Shown: positions 1-7,270, numbered from the stretch's first letter. The stretch: 40,588 nt of DNA from Hyphomicrobiales bacterium (GCA_017305455.1 JAFKKO010000136.1:1-40588); one strand, 5' to 3'. Notes: generated from the letters alone by a model not told the origin. Numbers and translations are program-made.

Positions 1-845
1 GCGAGGCCCTGTCCGTTGAGAATGATGCCGACCACGAAGATCGCGAGGATGGTGATGGTGGTGGAGGCGCGCGTCATCACCGCGACCAGCGCCCACCACG
101 ACAGCACCGGCATCTGCACCGCGAGCAGCTTGTCGGCGACGCCGCGCAGGCCCTGCACCTCGGCTTCGATGCGCACGAAGCTCTGTACCAGCGCGACATT
201 GCCGAGCGCGTCGGAGGCGCGGGCGGCGAGATCGCCGTAATGCTCCTCGACCTCCATCTGCATGCCGTAGGTCTTGCGCACCACCAGCGTCGTCAGGATC
301 GTGAACACGATGCAGAGGCTGAACAGGAGGCCGGCGAGCCGCCAGTTGATGTAGACCGACAGCGGCAGCAGCACGAACAGCGAGACGATCGCGGCGAAAT
401 GTTCGCGGAAGAACGACAGCCACAGCCGCCACAGCGCGTCGGTGCCTTGCAGCATCACCTTCATCAGGCGGCCGGAATGGGTGCCGGTGTGGAAGGTCAG
501 CGGCAGTTGCAGGATGTGATCGAAATAGCTGGTCAGCACCGCCTGGCGCTGGCGATGGGCGAGACGGTCGGCATGCCAGGCCACCGCCGCGTTGCAGATG
601 ATGGTGAACAGCCCGAATGCGACCCACGCGCCGAGCAGCGGCCATGGCGAGGTGGCGGGCAGGACGGCTGCGCTGTTGCTCGGCGTCGAGCTATGCGAGA
701 GCACGTCGACGATGCGGCCAAACAGCACAGGCTCGGCGAACTGGGCGATCGCCAGCAACAGGTTGGCGATCGCCAGGAACCAGCCGAGCCGCGCCTCCTT
801 GCCGAGCAGGTCGAGCACGCGGATGTAAAGGCGGATCAGGGACAT
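1..845 (-). CDS. ndvA: Cyclic beta-glucan ABC exporter NdvA, N-terminal part (cut by window edge)
   Basis: The 281 visible residues begin [20 protein letters not shown] and form the transmembrane half of a fused type I ABC exporter. From memory they align along their whole length with Sinorhizobium NdvA and Agrobacterium ChvA, including [10 protein letters not shown] near residue 40, the ADRLAHRQR segment and [14 protein letters not shown] near the cut end. The family exports cyclic beta-glucan to the periplasm, where it acts in osmoadaptation and host interaction. The nucleotide-binding domain (Walker A and B) would lie beyond base 1 and cannot be seen. The start is the ATG at 845. The long plus-strand frames over this region are its shadows. 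NdvA identity is fairly secure within type I exporters; the exact glucan linkage is not shown by the sequence. Confidence 0.88.
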   Translation of the reverse strand, partial: MSLIRLYIRVLDLLGKEARLGWFLAIANLLLAIAQFAEPVLFGRIVDVLSHSSTPSNSAAVLPATSPWPLLGAWVAFGLFTIICNAAVAWHADRLAHRQRQAVLTSYFDHILQLPLTFHTGTHSGRLMKVMLQGTDALWRLWLSFFREHFAAIVSLFVLLPLSVYINWRLAGLLFSLCIVFTILTTLVVRKTYGMQMEVEEHYGDLAARASDALGNVALVQSFVRIEAEVQGLRGVADKLLAVQMPVLSWWALVAVMTRASTTITILAIFVVGIILNGQGL

Positions 846-1020
846 GGGCAGTCTGCGCGGTGGGTCGTCCCGATCGATAGCAGGCCGGCCTGCCAGCGCC
901 AATCATCCGCTGCGGTCCGTCCCCTGCCGTCTTGCATTTCACGCCGGGAACCCAATGTGAAAGGAAGAGTTTCCTTTATGTCGGTCCGCGGCGGCCGAAG
1001 GAATCGATGAGGACGGCGAC

Positions 1021-1434
1021 ATGAAACACGGCACACAGCACTTTCCCATCGGCGCGCGCGTCGCATTGGCGGCCGCTGCCATCGTTCTGACCGCGTCCCT
1101 GCCTGCGGGCGCGGCGACACAGGCTCCCGCGCCGGCCTCAAAAACAGCGATTTCCGGATTGGCGTCGGTGGCTCCGCTTGAGCTGACCGATATCAGCGCC
1201 CGCGCCAAGACCCGCAAGCGGGGACGGCACGTCTACCGCAACAACAACGCGGCCGGCCTTGCCTTCATGGGCCTTGCGCTCGGCACCGTCGGCGCGGTGA
1301 TCGCCGAGCAGCGCCGCCGCGACTATTACCGGGATCGGTATTACTATGGCGGCCCGGCCTATTACGGCCGGCCGTATTATGGCGGTCCGGGTTATTATGG
1401 CGGCCCCTACCAGCAATATTACTACGGCTACTGA
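1021..1434 (+). CDS. Secreted Gly/Tyr-rich protein of unknown function
   Basis: A 137-residue protein with a clear signal peptide (hydrophobic stretch about residues 14-28, ending ASLPAGAA). A basic KTRKRGRH segment follows, then a short hydrophobic stretch near residues 78-94 (GLAFMGLALGTVGAVIA), then a tail rich in tyrosine and glycine with repeated YYGGP or YYGRP units and a YYYGY end. Such tails occur in many small envelope proteins of Bradyrhizobium relatives, where the function is unknown. A GAGGACGGCGAC segment precedes the ATG. It could be an outer-membrane-associated or adhesive protein, but nothing in the sequence decides this. It stands alone, followed by a perfect hairpin at 1455-1477. 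Confidence 0.7.
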   Translation: MKHGTQHFPIGARVALAAAAIVLTASLPAGAATQAPAPASKTAISGLASVAPLELTDISARAKTRKRGRHVYRNNNAAGLAFMGLALGTVGAVIAEQRRRDYYRDRYYYGGPAYYGRPYYGGPGYYGGPYQQYYYGY

Positions 1435-1454
1435 GTTCGCCCGGAGCCTGATCG

Positions 1455-1477
1455 CGCCCTCGCCACCGGCGAGGGCG
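1455..1477 (+). terminator. Perfect 10-bp hairpin after the Gly/Tyr-rich gene
   Basis: CGCCCTCGCC at 1455-1464 and GGCGAGGGCG at 1468-1477 form a 10-bp perfect stem with a 3-base loop, 21 bases after the stop codon. No T-run follows, so it is either a weak terminator or a 3' stabilising hairpin. Confidence 0.45.
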
Positions 1478-1549
1478 TCGTCATGTCGCGCCCCGGTGCG
1501 GACACGCCCTGTTAATAATCCAGCCACAACCTTTCGTTAAACTTGATTC

Positions 1550-1990
1550 ATGAGCGATTCACTTGACCGGCTTTATATGGCTGTCACCGCGGCGCGGGAC
1601 CTCGATCCCGCGACGTCGCGCACGGCCCGGCTGCTGAGACGCGGGCCGTCCAAGATGGCCAAGAAACTCGCCGAGGAGGCGATCGAGGTCGCGATCGACG
1701 CGGTCAATCGCGATTCCGCGGCGATCGTCCGTGAAAGCGCCGATCTGCTCTACAACCTGACGGTGCTGTGGGCCGGGGCCGGCATCCGCCCGGAGGATGT
1801 CTGGGCCGAGATGGACCGGCGCGAGCGGGAATTCGGCATTGCTGAAAAGCTGCCGAAAGCGTGTCCCAAGCATCAGGCCAAGGCCAAGGGCAAAATGGCT
1901 CCCGCGCTGAGCAAGGCTGCCGCCGCGCTCGGCAGCGCCTGGCGGCCGATGGTCGCTCCGCAGGTCGCCGGCGCCGCCAAGGCGCGCTGA
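1550..1990 (+). CDS. HisE/MazG-like phosphoribosyl-ATP pyrophosphohydrolase family protein
   Basis: A 146-residue protein. Residues 30-100 carry the HisE pattern of the all-alpha NTP pyrophosphatase superfamily: GPSKMAKKLAEEAIEVAIDA with the metal-binding acids E42, E43, E46 and D50, then ESADLLYNLTVLW with E62 and D65. HisE hydrolyses phosphoribosyl-ATP in histidine synthesis. Usual HisE is about 105-110 residues; this one has a Lys/Ala-rich extension of about 45 residues after KACPKHQAKAK. No his genes are adjacent, so it may be a second copy with a house-cleaning or altered role rather than the pathway enzyme. The start is the ATG at 1550. The family is secure; the substrate is not. Confidence 0.8.
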   Translation: MSDSLDRLYMAVTAARDLDPATSRTARLLRRGPSKMAKKLAEEAIEVAIDAVNRDSAAIVRESADLLYNLTVLWAGAGIRPEDVWAEMDRREREFGIAEKLPKACPKHQAKAKGKMAPALSKAAAALGSAWRPMVAPQVAGAAKAR

Positions 1991-2073
1991 GGCTCGCTCC
2001 TTTCCTTCGCCATTTCCCCCATCCGCTCTCAGTCCTGCATGGACAAAACCGTCCAAGGGTGGTTCATCGCGGC

Positions 2074-2655
2074 ATGCTGAGACGGATCTATGACTGGTGC
2101 ATCGCCGCCGCCGACAAACCCTATGCCCTGTGGCTGATGGGTGCGGTGTCGTTCGCCGAAAGCTCGTTTTTTCCGGTGCCGCCGGATGTGATGCTGATCC
2201 CGATGTCGCTGGCGCGGCCGCAGCGCGCCTGGCTCTACGCGCTGGTTTGCACCGTCACCTCGGTCGCGGGCGGCGTGGTCGGCTACGGTATCGGCTCGCT
2301 GCTTTACGAGTCGATCGGGCAGTGGCTGATCCAGCTTTACGGCTACGGCGACAAGGTCGAGGCGTTCCGCGCCTCCTACGCGCAATACGGCGCGTGGATC
2401 ATCCTGCTCAAGGGCCTGACTCCGATCCCCTACAAGATCGTCACGATCACGTCGGGCTTCGCCGAATACAATATCTGGCTGTTCATCGTGTTTTCGGTGA
2501 TCGCGCGGGGCGGCCGCTTTTTCCTGGTTGCAATTCTGCTCAATCGCTATGGCGCGTGGATCCGCCACACCATCGAGAAGCGTCTGGGATTGTGGGTTGC
2601 GATCGGCGCGGTGGTGCTGGTGCTCGGCTTCGTCATCGCCTTCCGCCTGATGTAG
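2074..2655 (+). CDS. DedA/YqaA (VTT domain) family inner-membrane protein
   Basis: A 193-residue integral membrane protein starting MLRRIYDWCIAAADKP. Features of the YqaA branch of the DedA superfamily are visible: FAESSFFPVPPDVMLIPM near residues 25-42, a central glycine-rich membrane segment (SVAGGVVGYGIGSLL), and KGLTPIPYKIVTITSG near residues 113-128, which corresponds to the re-entrant proline motif. A further membrane segment closes the C-terminus. DedA proteins are implicated in lipid scrambling and membrane homeostasis, and members of this subgroup are often annotated only as YqaA. The start was put at 2074 because the same frame upstream (from 1861) overlaps the previous gene and is low-complexity shadow sequence. 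Confidence 0.85.
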   Translation: MLRRIYDWCIAAADKPYALWLMGAVSFAESSFFPVPPDVMLIPMSLARPQRAWLYALVCTVTSVAGGVVGYGIGSLLYESIGQWLIQLYGYGDKVEAFRASYAQYGAWIILLKGLTPIPYKIVTITSGFAEYNIWLFIVFSVIARGGRFFLVAILLNRYGAWIRHTIEKRLGLWVAIGAVVLVLGFVIAFRLM

Positions 2656-2699
2656 CGGACGGGCCTTGCCGCTGCGTCGCGGAGGACTACTGTGGTGCC

Positions 2700-3272
2700 A
2701 TGACCGGCCCGATGCAGAATGATGTGCGCGTATTTCGCCAGTGGCTGCTGGTCGCCATGACGGCCGTCCTCCTGCTGCTCGCCGGCGTCCCGGCCTGGCC
2801 GCAGGCGATAATGCCGCAACCGGACGCCGCCCCGCCGCCATCGCAGGGCCCGGCGCTCGCGCCGTCCCTCGCGCCGCCCGCGCCGGAGCCGCCGCGCTCC
2901 AATCCGGGCCTGGTCGAAGAACTCGGCAAGCTGTTGAAGGATTCGGCGTCGGGAATTTCGTCGTCGCTGAAGGGCTCGCAGCAGACCATCGAGAACATCC
3001 ACAGCCGCGCCAAAGACGCCGCCGGCAATCTGCCGCTCGCCCCGCAGACGGTGGTCAACGGCCGCGCGGTTTGCCCGGTGGCCGGCAACGGCGCGCCGGA
3101 CTGCAAGAGCGCCGCCGATCATCTGTGCAAGGCCAAGGGTTACAGGGAAGGCAAGAGCCTCGACGTCGAATCCGCCGAGAAGTGTCCGGCCAAGGTGTAT
3201 CTGTCCGGCCGCACCGGCGCGCCGGGCGAGTGCAAGACGGAGAATTACGTCACCCGCGCGATCTGTCAGTGA
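2700..3272 (+). CDS. Secreted six-cysteine protein of unknown function
   Basis: A 190-residue protein. The N-terminus has a signal peptide or signal anchor (about residues 15-36, WLLVAMTAVLLLLAGVPAWP). A proline/alanine-rich linker follows to about residue 67, then a short amphipathic stretch with EELGKLLKDSASGISSSLKG. The C-terminal 70 residues hold six cysteines (in VCPV, DCKS, LCKA, KCPA, ECKT and ICQ), consistent with three disulfides in the periplasm. I do not recognise a named domain; similar proteins are conserved hypotheticals in Bradyrhizobium relatives as far as I recall. It lies 44 bases after the DedA-like gene on the same strand and may be cotranscribed. Confidence 0.72.
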   Translation: MTGPMQNDVRVFRQWLLVAMTAVLLLLAGVPAWPQAIMPQPDAAPPPSQGPALAPSLAPPAPEPPRSNPGLVEELGKLLKDSASGISSSLKGSQQTIENIHSRAKDAAGNLPLAPQTVVNGRAVCPVAGNGAPDCKSAADHLCKAKGYREGKSLDVESAEKCPAKVYLSGRTGAPGECKTENYVTRAICQ

Positions 3273-3361
3273 CGCCGCGCCGGATGACGTATTTGCGATT
3301 CACGATTGTCTTCATGCAGCGCCGTCTGCGTGCGCCGATAATTGTTTGATCCTGATCGGCT

Positions 3362-3565
3362 TCATTCGTCGAGGATGAAGGTCAGGTTCATGTTGACCCG
3401 GAAGCCGATCACCTTGCCATCCTTGATCTGGACGTTCTGCTCCTTGATCCAGGCGCCCTCGATATTGTCGATGGTCTTCGACGCGCGTTTGACGCCCTCG
3501 GTGATGGCGTCCTCGAAGCTCTTTTGCGACAGCGACGTAATCTCGATGACCTTGGCTACCGACAT
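3362..3565 (-). CDS. Dodecin, small flavin-binding protein
   Basis: A 67-residue protein that matches dodecin over its full length: MSVAKVIEITSLSQKSFEDA, then the helix of about residues 14-30, then EGAWIKEQNVQIKDGKV with the flavin-stacking tryptophan at W39, and a last strand FRVNMNLTFILDE. Dodecins assemble into hollow 12-subunit particles that bind riboflavin or FMN, stacked in pairs between tryptophans, and are thought to store or buffer flavins. A very strong ribosome binding site (AGGAGGAG at 3567-3574 on the minus strand) lies directly before the ATG at 3565, which suggests high expression. It is single-gene, with no obvious partner. Confidence 0.93.
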   Translation of the reverse strand: MSVAKVIEITSLSQKSFEDAITEGVKRASKTIDNIEGAWIKEQNVQIKDGKVIGFRVNMNLTFILDE

Positions 3566-3782
3566 CCTCTCCTCCTGTTTGTAGGTGCGGCGTCGAACAC
3601 GCGATAACGCTAACGGCCCGGGGGTCGGGAGGTTCCCGCGGCGTTGAAAGGTCTGCGCGGGCGCGCCATCGGGAAGGCGGGTGCCGTCCGTGGTCGGGCG
3701 GCGCCGGACGGCGCGAAGCCGCCTGACGGCGAGGGATCGGGTCGAAGGATCAGGTCGGAGGAATTAGGGGAGGAGGAAAGGG

Positions 3783-3867
3783 TGGTGCCCCTGGCCGGGA
3801 TCGAACCAGCACTCCTTGCGGAACTCGATTTTGAGTCGAGCGCGTCTACCAATTCCGCCACAGGGGC
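3783..3867 (-). tRNA. tRNA-Leu (anticodon CAA), CCA encoded
   Basis: Read on the minus strand from 3867, the sequence gives acceptor GCCCCTG pairing with CAGGGGC, a D-arm with GGCGGAATTGGTAGACGC, anticodon stem CTCGA/TCGAG around loop CTCAAAA (anticodon CAA, reading UUG), a long variable arm TTCCGCAAGGAGT typical of class II tRNAs, and the T-arm GGTTCGATCCC. Discriminator A and an encoded CCA follow (3783-3785). The 85-base length fits tRNA-Leu. Confidence 0.97.
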
Positions 3868-3905
3868 ATCGCGTCGGTGGCGGACCGCCAGCGCAAAGCG
3901 GGCGG

Positions 3906-3933
3906 ACTATAGCGGCCGTCCGCCGCCGGTCAA
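3906..3933 (-). promoter_or_regulatory. Probable sigma-70-type promoter of tRNA-Leu
   Basis: On the minus strand TTGACC (3933-3928) and TATAGT (3911-3906) are separated by 16 bases. Transcription would begin near 3899, giving a leader of about 30 bases before the tRNA 5' end at 3867. Both hexamers are close to consensus, and no other gene on this strand lies near enough to use it. Confidence 0.7.
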
Positions 3934-3979
3934 CCGGCTGTGAAGCGGGGCGTCTCGACACCCTGCAAGCGCCGCGCTA

Positions 3980-4026
3980 GAGCGTTTTCGAGCGAGGCGG
4001 GCATTGCTTGCGTGAAGAAAACGCAT
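3980..4026. repeat. Degenerate palindromic intergenic repeat, GCGTTTTC/GAAAACGC type
   Basis: AGAGCGTTTTCGAGCGAGGC begins an element whose ends GCGTTTTC (3982-3989) and GAAAACGC (4017-4024) are perfect inverted repeats. From memory, elements with this start and a GTGAAGAAAACGC end are scattered between genes in Bradyrhizobium and Rhodopseudomonas. It sits between the tRNA promoter and dsbB. Its function is unknown. Confidence 0.55.
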
Positions 4027-4029
4027 CCG

Positions 4030-4080
4030 ATCAAAGACCTGCAATCAAAGAGTTGCAATCAAAGACCTGCAATCAAACAT
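4030..4080. repeat. 14-bp tandem repeat, about 3.6 copies
   Basis: The unit ATCAAAGACCTGCA occurs at 4030-4043 and 4058-4071. A variant ATCAAAGAGTTGCA lies between them at 4044-4057, and a partial copy (ATCAAACAT) follows at 4072-4080. The repeat is AT-rich compared with its surroundings and lies about 70 bases before dsbB, so it falls in the dsbB promoter or leader region. Confidence 0.85.
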
Positions 4081-4147
4081 CCGGGATTTTCGCCGTGCCC
4101 ATGAAACGGCAAAAGACCCGGGCACCGCCGCAGCATGGAGAAGTCCC

Positions 4148-4693
4148 TTGTCGTCCGACACCGCCACCCGCTCTCTCGATCCCGCCCGGCCGCGCGAGCG
4201 CATCGTCGTTGCGGCGAGCGGCGTGGCGCTGATCGCGCTCGCGACCATTGCCGGGGCATGGTTCTTCCAGCTCGTGCTCGGCTACAAGCCCTGCCAGCTC
4301 TGTCTCGAACAGCGCTACGCTTATTATGTCGGCATTCCGCTGGCTGTCGTGATCGCCTTGGCGGCGAGCCGCGGCGCTGCGCGGGGCATCCTGCGCGCCG
4401 CCCTGGTGGTTCTGGCGCTGGTCGTGCTCGCCAATGCGGGGCTCGGCGCCTATCACGCCGGCGTCGAATGGGGCTGGTGGCAGGGGCCGACCGAATGCTC
4501 AGGCCAGATCGCCGATTTCGGCAATCCGGGCAATCTGCTGGAAAGCCTCAAGACCGTGAAGGTGGTGCGCTGCGACGAGGTGCAGTGGCGCTTTCTTGGG
4601 CTGTCGATGGCCGGCTACAACGTGCTGATCTCGCTGCTGATGGCGGCGATCGCGCTCTGGGGCCTTGGCGGCGGCGCGCGACAGCCGCGCTAG
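4148..4693 (+). CDS. dsbB: Disulfide bond formation protein DsbB
   Basis: A 181-residue inner-membrane protein with four transmembrane helices. The first periplasmic loop has the redox pair C49-x-x-C52 in KPCQLCLEQR, and the second loop has C117 (GPTECSGQ) and C142 (VVRCDEVQWR), the four essential cysteines of DsbB. DsbB reoxidises periplasmic DsbA and passes electrons to ubiquinone. The start appears to be TTG at 4148, preceded by GGAGAAGTCCC; no ATG in frame lies close upstream. It is convergent with the PsiF-type gene, with a shared hairpin between. Two secreted cysteine-pair proteins lie directly next to it. Confidence 0.92.
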   Translation: MSSDTATRSLDPARPRERIVVAASGVALIALATIAGAWFFQLVLGYKPCQLCLEQRYAYYVGIPLAVVIALAASRGAARGILRAALVVLALVVLANAGLGAYHAGVEWGWWQGPTECSGQIADFGNPGNLLESLKTVKVVRCDEVQWRFLGLSMAGYNVLISLLMAAIALWGLGGGARQPR

Positions 4694-4711
4694 TTTTCGA
4701 TCCTATCGATG

Positions 4712-4737
4712 AAAAGAGCCGGCGTTGCCGCCGGCTC
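4712..4737 (-). terminator. Terminator hairpin between dsbB and the PsiF-type gene
   Basis: GAGCCGGC (4716-4723) and GCCGGCTC (4730-4737) form an 8-bp stem, extended by one more G-C pair inside. On the minus strand TTTT follows the stem (4715-4712), which fits an intrinsic terminator for the minus-strand gene ending at 4764. On the plus strand the T-run is further away, so it may also serve dsbB, but more weakly. Confidence 0.7.
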
Positions 4738-4763
4738 GATGTTCGGTTTTTCGTCAGCTTTGC

Positions 4764-5048
4764 TCAGTTCTTCTTGGCGGCGTCGCGCTTGCAGTCCGAG
4801 CGGAATTTCTTGCGCTCCTTGCCATGCAGGCCCTTGGCGTCGGCCTGCTTCGAGCAATCGAGCGAGACCGCGCTGCGTGCGGGCTTTGCGGCGGCCGGCT
4901 TGGTGGATGCGGCGGGCGCGGATTTGGCTGGCGCGGATTTGGCGGCCGGCGCGGTGCCGGTCGCGGGTGCCGGGGTTTGCGCGAACGCAGAGCCTGCGAG
5001 CAACAGCGAGGCGCAGGCGGCGACGAGAGTACGGGACATCAAGGTCAT
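4764..5048 (-). CDS. PsiF-repeat family secreted protein
   Basis: A 94-residue protein: signal peptide to about residue 23 (LLLAGSAFAQ), an Ala/Pro/Lys linker of about 35 residues, then one PsiF-type repeat with C65 and C86 (DCSKQADAKGLHGKERKKF, then RSDC). E. coli PsiF is a phosphate-starvation-induced periplasmic protein with two such repeats; the biochemical role is unknown. Start choices are the ATG at 5048 or a second one at 5039; the first was used. It is divergent from the gene at 5211, whose cysteine units look related, and convergent with dsbB, which may oxidise its cysteine pair. Confidence 0.82.
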   Translation of the reverse strand: MTLMSRTLVAACASLLLAGSAFAQTPAPATGTAPAAKSAPAKSAPAASTKPAAAKPARSAVSLDCSKQADAKGLHGKERKKFRSDCKRDAAKKN

Positions 5049-5210
5049 GACGTAATCCTCACGGGATTGGGGGCGGCGAGGGTCGCGCCGCCAAGCTGAA
5101 CTGCGGGTGAACGGCGAGGTGCGCTGAAATGATTTTGATGGCAGCGGGCTCGTTGAAACGCCGCGCCGCTGCGCTAGGATCGTGCCGCCCTTTTTCAGGA
5201 GGTAATTGCC

Positions 5211-5666
5211 ATGAGTCTCAAATCGCATTTGATCTGCGCGGCAGCCACCGCGGCCGTGATGTCGTTCGCGGCCATGCTGCCGGCGCAGGCTTTGACGATG
5301 CAGGAATGCAGCGCCAAGTACAAAGCCGCCAAGGATGCCGGCACGCTCGGCGGCCAGAAGTGGAACGACTTCCGCAAGTCGCAATGCGGCGAGGCGGCGG
5401 AAGCCGCACCGGCGGCCAAGCCCGCGAAGTCGGCTGCGCCGGCCAAATCCGCGGCGCCCAAGGCTGCTGCCGCGCCGTCGGGTCCCGCGGTCTTCCCGAC
5501 CGCCGTCGCGCCGAAATATTCCAGCGAGACTCCCGGCAAGGCCCGCATGCACACCTGCGTCGATCAGTACAACGCCAACAAGGCCAGCGGCGCCAATGGC
5601 GGCCTCAAATGGATCCAGAAGGGTGGCGGCTATTACAGCGAGTGCACCAAGCGGCTCAAAGGCTGA
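5211..5666 (+). CDS. Secreted protein with two PsiF-like cysteine-pair units
   Basis: A 151-residue protein with a signal peptide (cleavage near ALPAQA, residue 27). Unit 1 spans C33 to C59 (CSAKYKAAKDAG, then KWNDFRKSQC). An Ala/Lys/Pro-rich linker spans residues 62-95, and unit 2 spans C116 to C145 (CVDQYNANKASG, then GGLKW and YYSEC). Both units share the order C-x3-Y-x-A-x-K, G-G-x-K-W, then C, so they arose by internal duplication. The first resembles the PsiF core of the divergent neighbour. A strong AGGAGGT ribosome binding site precedes the ATG. The function is unknown; it is likely periplasmic with two intramolecular disulfides. Confidence 0.78.
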   Translation: MSLKSHLICAAATAAVMSFAAMLPAQALTMQECSAKYKAAKDAGTLGGQKWNDFRKSQCGEAAEAAPAAKPAKSAAPAKSAAPKAAAAPSGPAVFPTAVAPKYSSETPGKARMHTCVDQYNANKASGANGGLKWIQKGGGYYSECTKRLKG

Positions 5667-5685
5667 CGCCGCTGCGCCGGGTTTG

Positions 5686-5705
5686 GCCGGGCGGTTGCGC
5701 CCGGC
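5686..5705 (+). terminator. Hairpin after the two-unit cysteine protein
   Basis: GCCGGGC (5686-5692) and GCCCGGC (5699-5705) form a 7-bp stem 20 bases after the stop codon. It is followed by TGAAACGG rather than a T-run, so termination would be inefficient or Rho-dependent. Confidence 0.4.
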
Positions 5706-5736
5706 TGAAACGGCCTCTGACTGATCGCTGATCGTC

Positions 5737-6582
5737 GTGGACCCGTCTTCGCCGCCTGCCCAGCAACGACGCCGGTGGCGCGCGCGCCTTCGGCGCGTGC
5801 TCGTCATCCTCGTGCCGGCGCTTCTGTTTTATGGCGCGCTTGCCTATCTGCTGCTGCCCTCGCTGTGGCGGCATTACGAACATCAGAAGAAGCTGGACGG
5901 CCTGCCGATGGTGACCTCCACCGCGCAGGGCATCCCCGGCGATCCGATCAATATCGGCATGGTCGGCAGCGCGAAGGATATTTTGTGCGCGATGCATGCG
6001 GCAGGCTGGTACGCCGCCGACAAGGTGACGTGGCGCTCTGGTCTGGAGATTTCCGGCAGCGTGATCTTCGACCGGCCCTATCCGACCGCGCCGGTCTCTC
6101 CGCTTTATTACGCCGGACGGGTCGAGGACTTCGCCTTCGAGCGTCCGGTCGGCAAGAGCGCCGACCAGCGTCATCACGTCCGGCTCTGGAAGGTGCTGGA
6201 GGAGGGCGACGAGGGCCGGCCGGTGTGGCTGGGCGCGGCGACCTTCGACCGCAGCGTCGGCTTCAGCCACTATACCGCTGCGATCACCCATCATATCGCG
6301 CCCGATGTGGATGCCGAGCGCACGCTGATCGCGAACGATCTCGAGAGCGCCGGCATGCTGGCGGCGCGCTATCAGGTGATGGGGCTGGGGCCGACGCTGC
6401 TCGGTCGCAACGGCGGCGGCGATCCTTATTTCACCGACGGCGAGGTCTGGGTGCTGCGGCTGGTGGAGAATTGCGCGAGGCGCAGCGCGGCGCCGGAGAT
6501 TCTTCCCGATCCGCCGGCGATCGCGTTCAAGGACGCGATCTGGAACAGCGTCGCTGGTCTATATCGCAGCACTGCGCGCTGA
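5737..6582 (+). CDS. LssY_C domain membrane-anchored protein
   Basis: A 281-residue protein with one transmembrane helix near residues 19-45 after an arginine-rich N-terminus (RRRWRARLRRV), so it is probably anchored with a periplasmic body. The body fits the LssY C-terminal domain: DPINIGMVGSAKDILCAMHA, then a central WRSGLEISGSV, then VWLGAATFDRSVGFS and THHIAPDVDAER, the most conserved block of the family. LssY was named in the Legionella type I secretion region, and the domain also occurs fused to PAP2 phosphatases; its activity is unknown. The start is GTG at 5737. It ends convergently with the HNH gene. Confidence 0.8.
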   Translation: MDPSSPPAQQRRRWRARLRRVLVILVPALLFYGALAYLLLPSLWRHYEHQKKLDGLPMVTSTAQGIPGDPINIGMVGSAKDILCAMHAAGWYAADKVTWRSGLEISGSVIFDRPYPTAPVSPLYYAGRVEDFAFERPVGKSADQRHHVRLWKVLEEGDEGRPVWLGAATFDRSVGFSHYTAAITHHIAPDVDAERTLIANDLESAGMLAARYQVMGLGPTLLGRNGGGDPYFTDGEVWVLRLVENCARRSAAPEILPDPPAIAFKDAIWNSVAGLYRSTAR

Positions 6583-6632
6583 AGGCGGCGCGTGAAGTCA
6601 ACTCGCGGCCGGACGCTCACGCAATCCGCGCC

Positions 6633-7214
6633 TTACGGATCGAGCTCGGTGTCCCAATAAAGATAGTCGAGCCAGCTTTCGTGCAGATAGTTCGGCGGAA
6701 ACAGCCGGCCGTTGCGATGCAGTTGATGCACCGTCGGCGCGTAGGGCGTCTGGCGCGGAAACATCCTGGCCTGCTGCATGGTCATGCTGCCCTTGCGCAG
6801 ATTGCAGGGCGAGCACGCCGCCACCACGTTTTCCCAAGTGGTCTGTCCGCCGCGCGAGCGCGGGACGATGTGGTCGAAGGTGAGGTCTTCCTGCGAGGTG
6901 CAGTACTGGCAGGTGAAGCGGTCGCGCAGAAAGACGTTGAACCGCGTGAAGGCGGGATGCGTGGTCGGCTTCACGAAGGACTTGAGCGAGACCACGCTCG
7001 GCAGTTGCATCTCGAAAGATGGGCTGTGCACCGCGTGGTCGTAATTCGCGACGATATTGACGCGATCGAGGAAAACCGCCTTGATCGCATCCTGCCACGA
7101 CCAGAGCGAGAGAGGGTAATAGCTCAGCGGCCGGAAGTCGGCGTTCAGCACGAGTGCCGGCCAACCGCCTTGCTGGACATGCGCGTTCAAATAACGCTCC
7201 TGGCCTCGGAGCAT
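6633..7214 (-). CDS. HNH endonuclease family protein
   Basis: A 193-residue protein. The HNH core lies at roughly residues 105-150: CQYC, then DLTFDHIVPRSRGGQTTWEN with the DH and N of the motif, then ACSPCNLRKG with the second zinc-binding CxxC. The N-terminal 100 residues (VLNADFRPLSYYPLSLWSW and onward) are a conserved extension seen in stand-alone HNH proteins of alphaproteobacteria and cyanobacteria. No methylase, integrase or intron is adjacent, so it is not a visible restriction system or homing element. A role in DNA repair is possible because a base glycosylase follows on the same strand upstream, but this is inference. The start is the ATG at 7214. Confidence 0.88.
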   Translation of the reverse strand: MLRGQERYLNAHVQQGGWPALVLNADFRPLSYYPLSLWSWQDAIKAVFLDRVNIVANYDHAVHSPSFEMQLPSVVSLKSFVKPTTHPAFTRFNVFLRDRFTCQYCTSQEDLTFDHIVPRSRGGQTTWENVVAACSPCNLRKGSMTMQQARMFPRQTPYAPTVHQLHRNGRLFPPNYLHESWLDYLYWDTELDP

Positions 7215-7270
7215 CTTTGCGACAAAGTGGCAGCCGGTTGCCGCGCGGACGCTCTACATGACGTAGCGCC

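Noticed and set aside
240-1010. Long plus-strand frame of 256 codons
   Set aside because: Gln/Arg/His-rich shadow antisense to ndvA, with no signal of its own.
2097-3272. 391-codon reading of the six-cysteine protein starting inside the DedA-like gene
   Set aside because: The upstream part is a shifted-frame reading of the DedA-like gene; the signal peptide begins only after 2700.
3610-3861. Minus-strand frame beginning MAELVDALDSKSSSARSAG
   Set aside because: It is a translation of the tRNA-Leu gene and its flank, a known source of false proteins.
4764-5807. 347-codon version of the PsiF-type gene
   Set aside because: The extension is antisense to the two-unit cysteine gene and lies before a clear signal peptide start.
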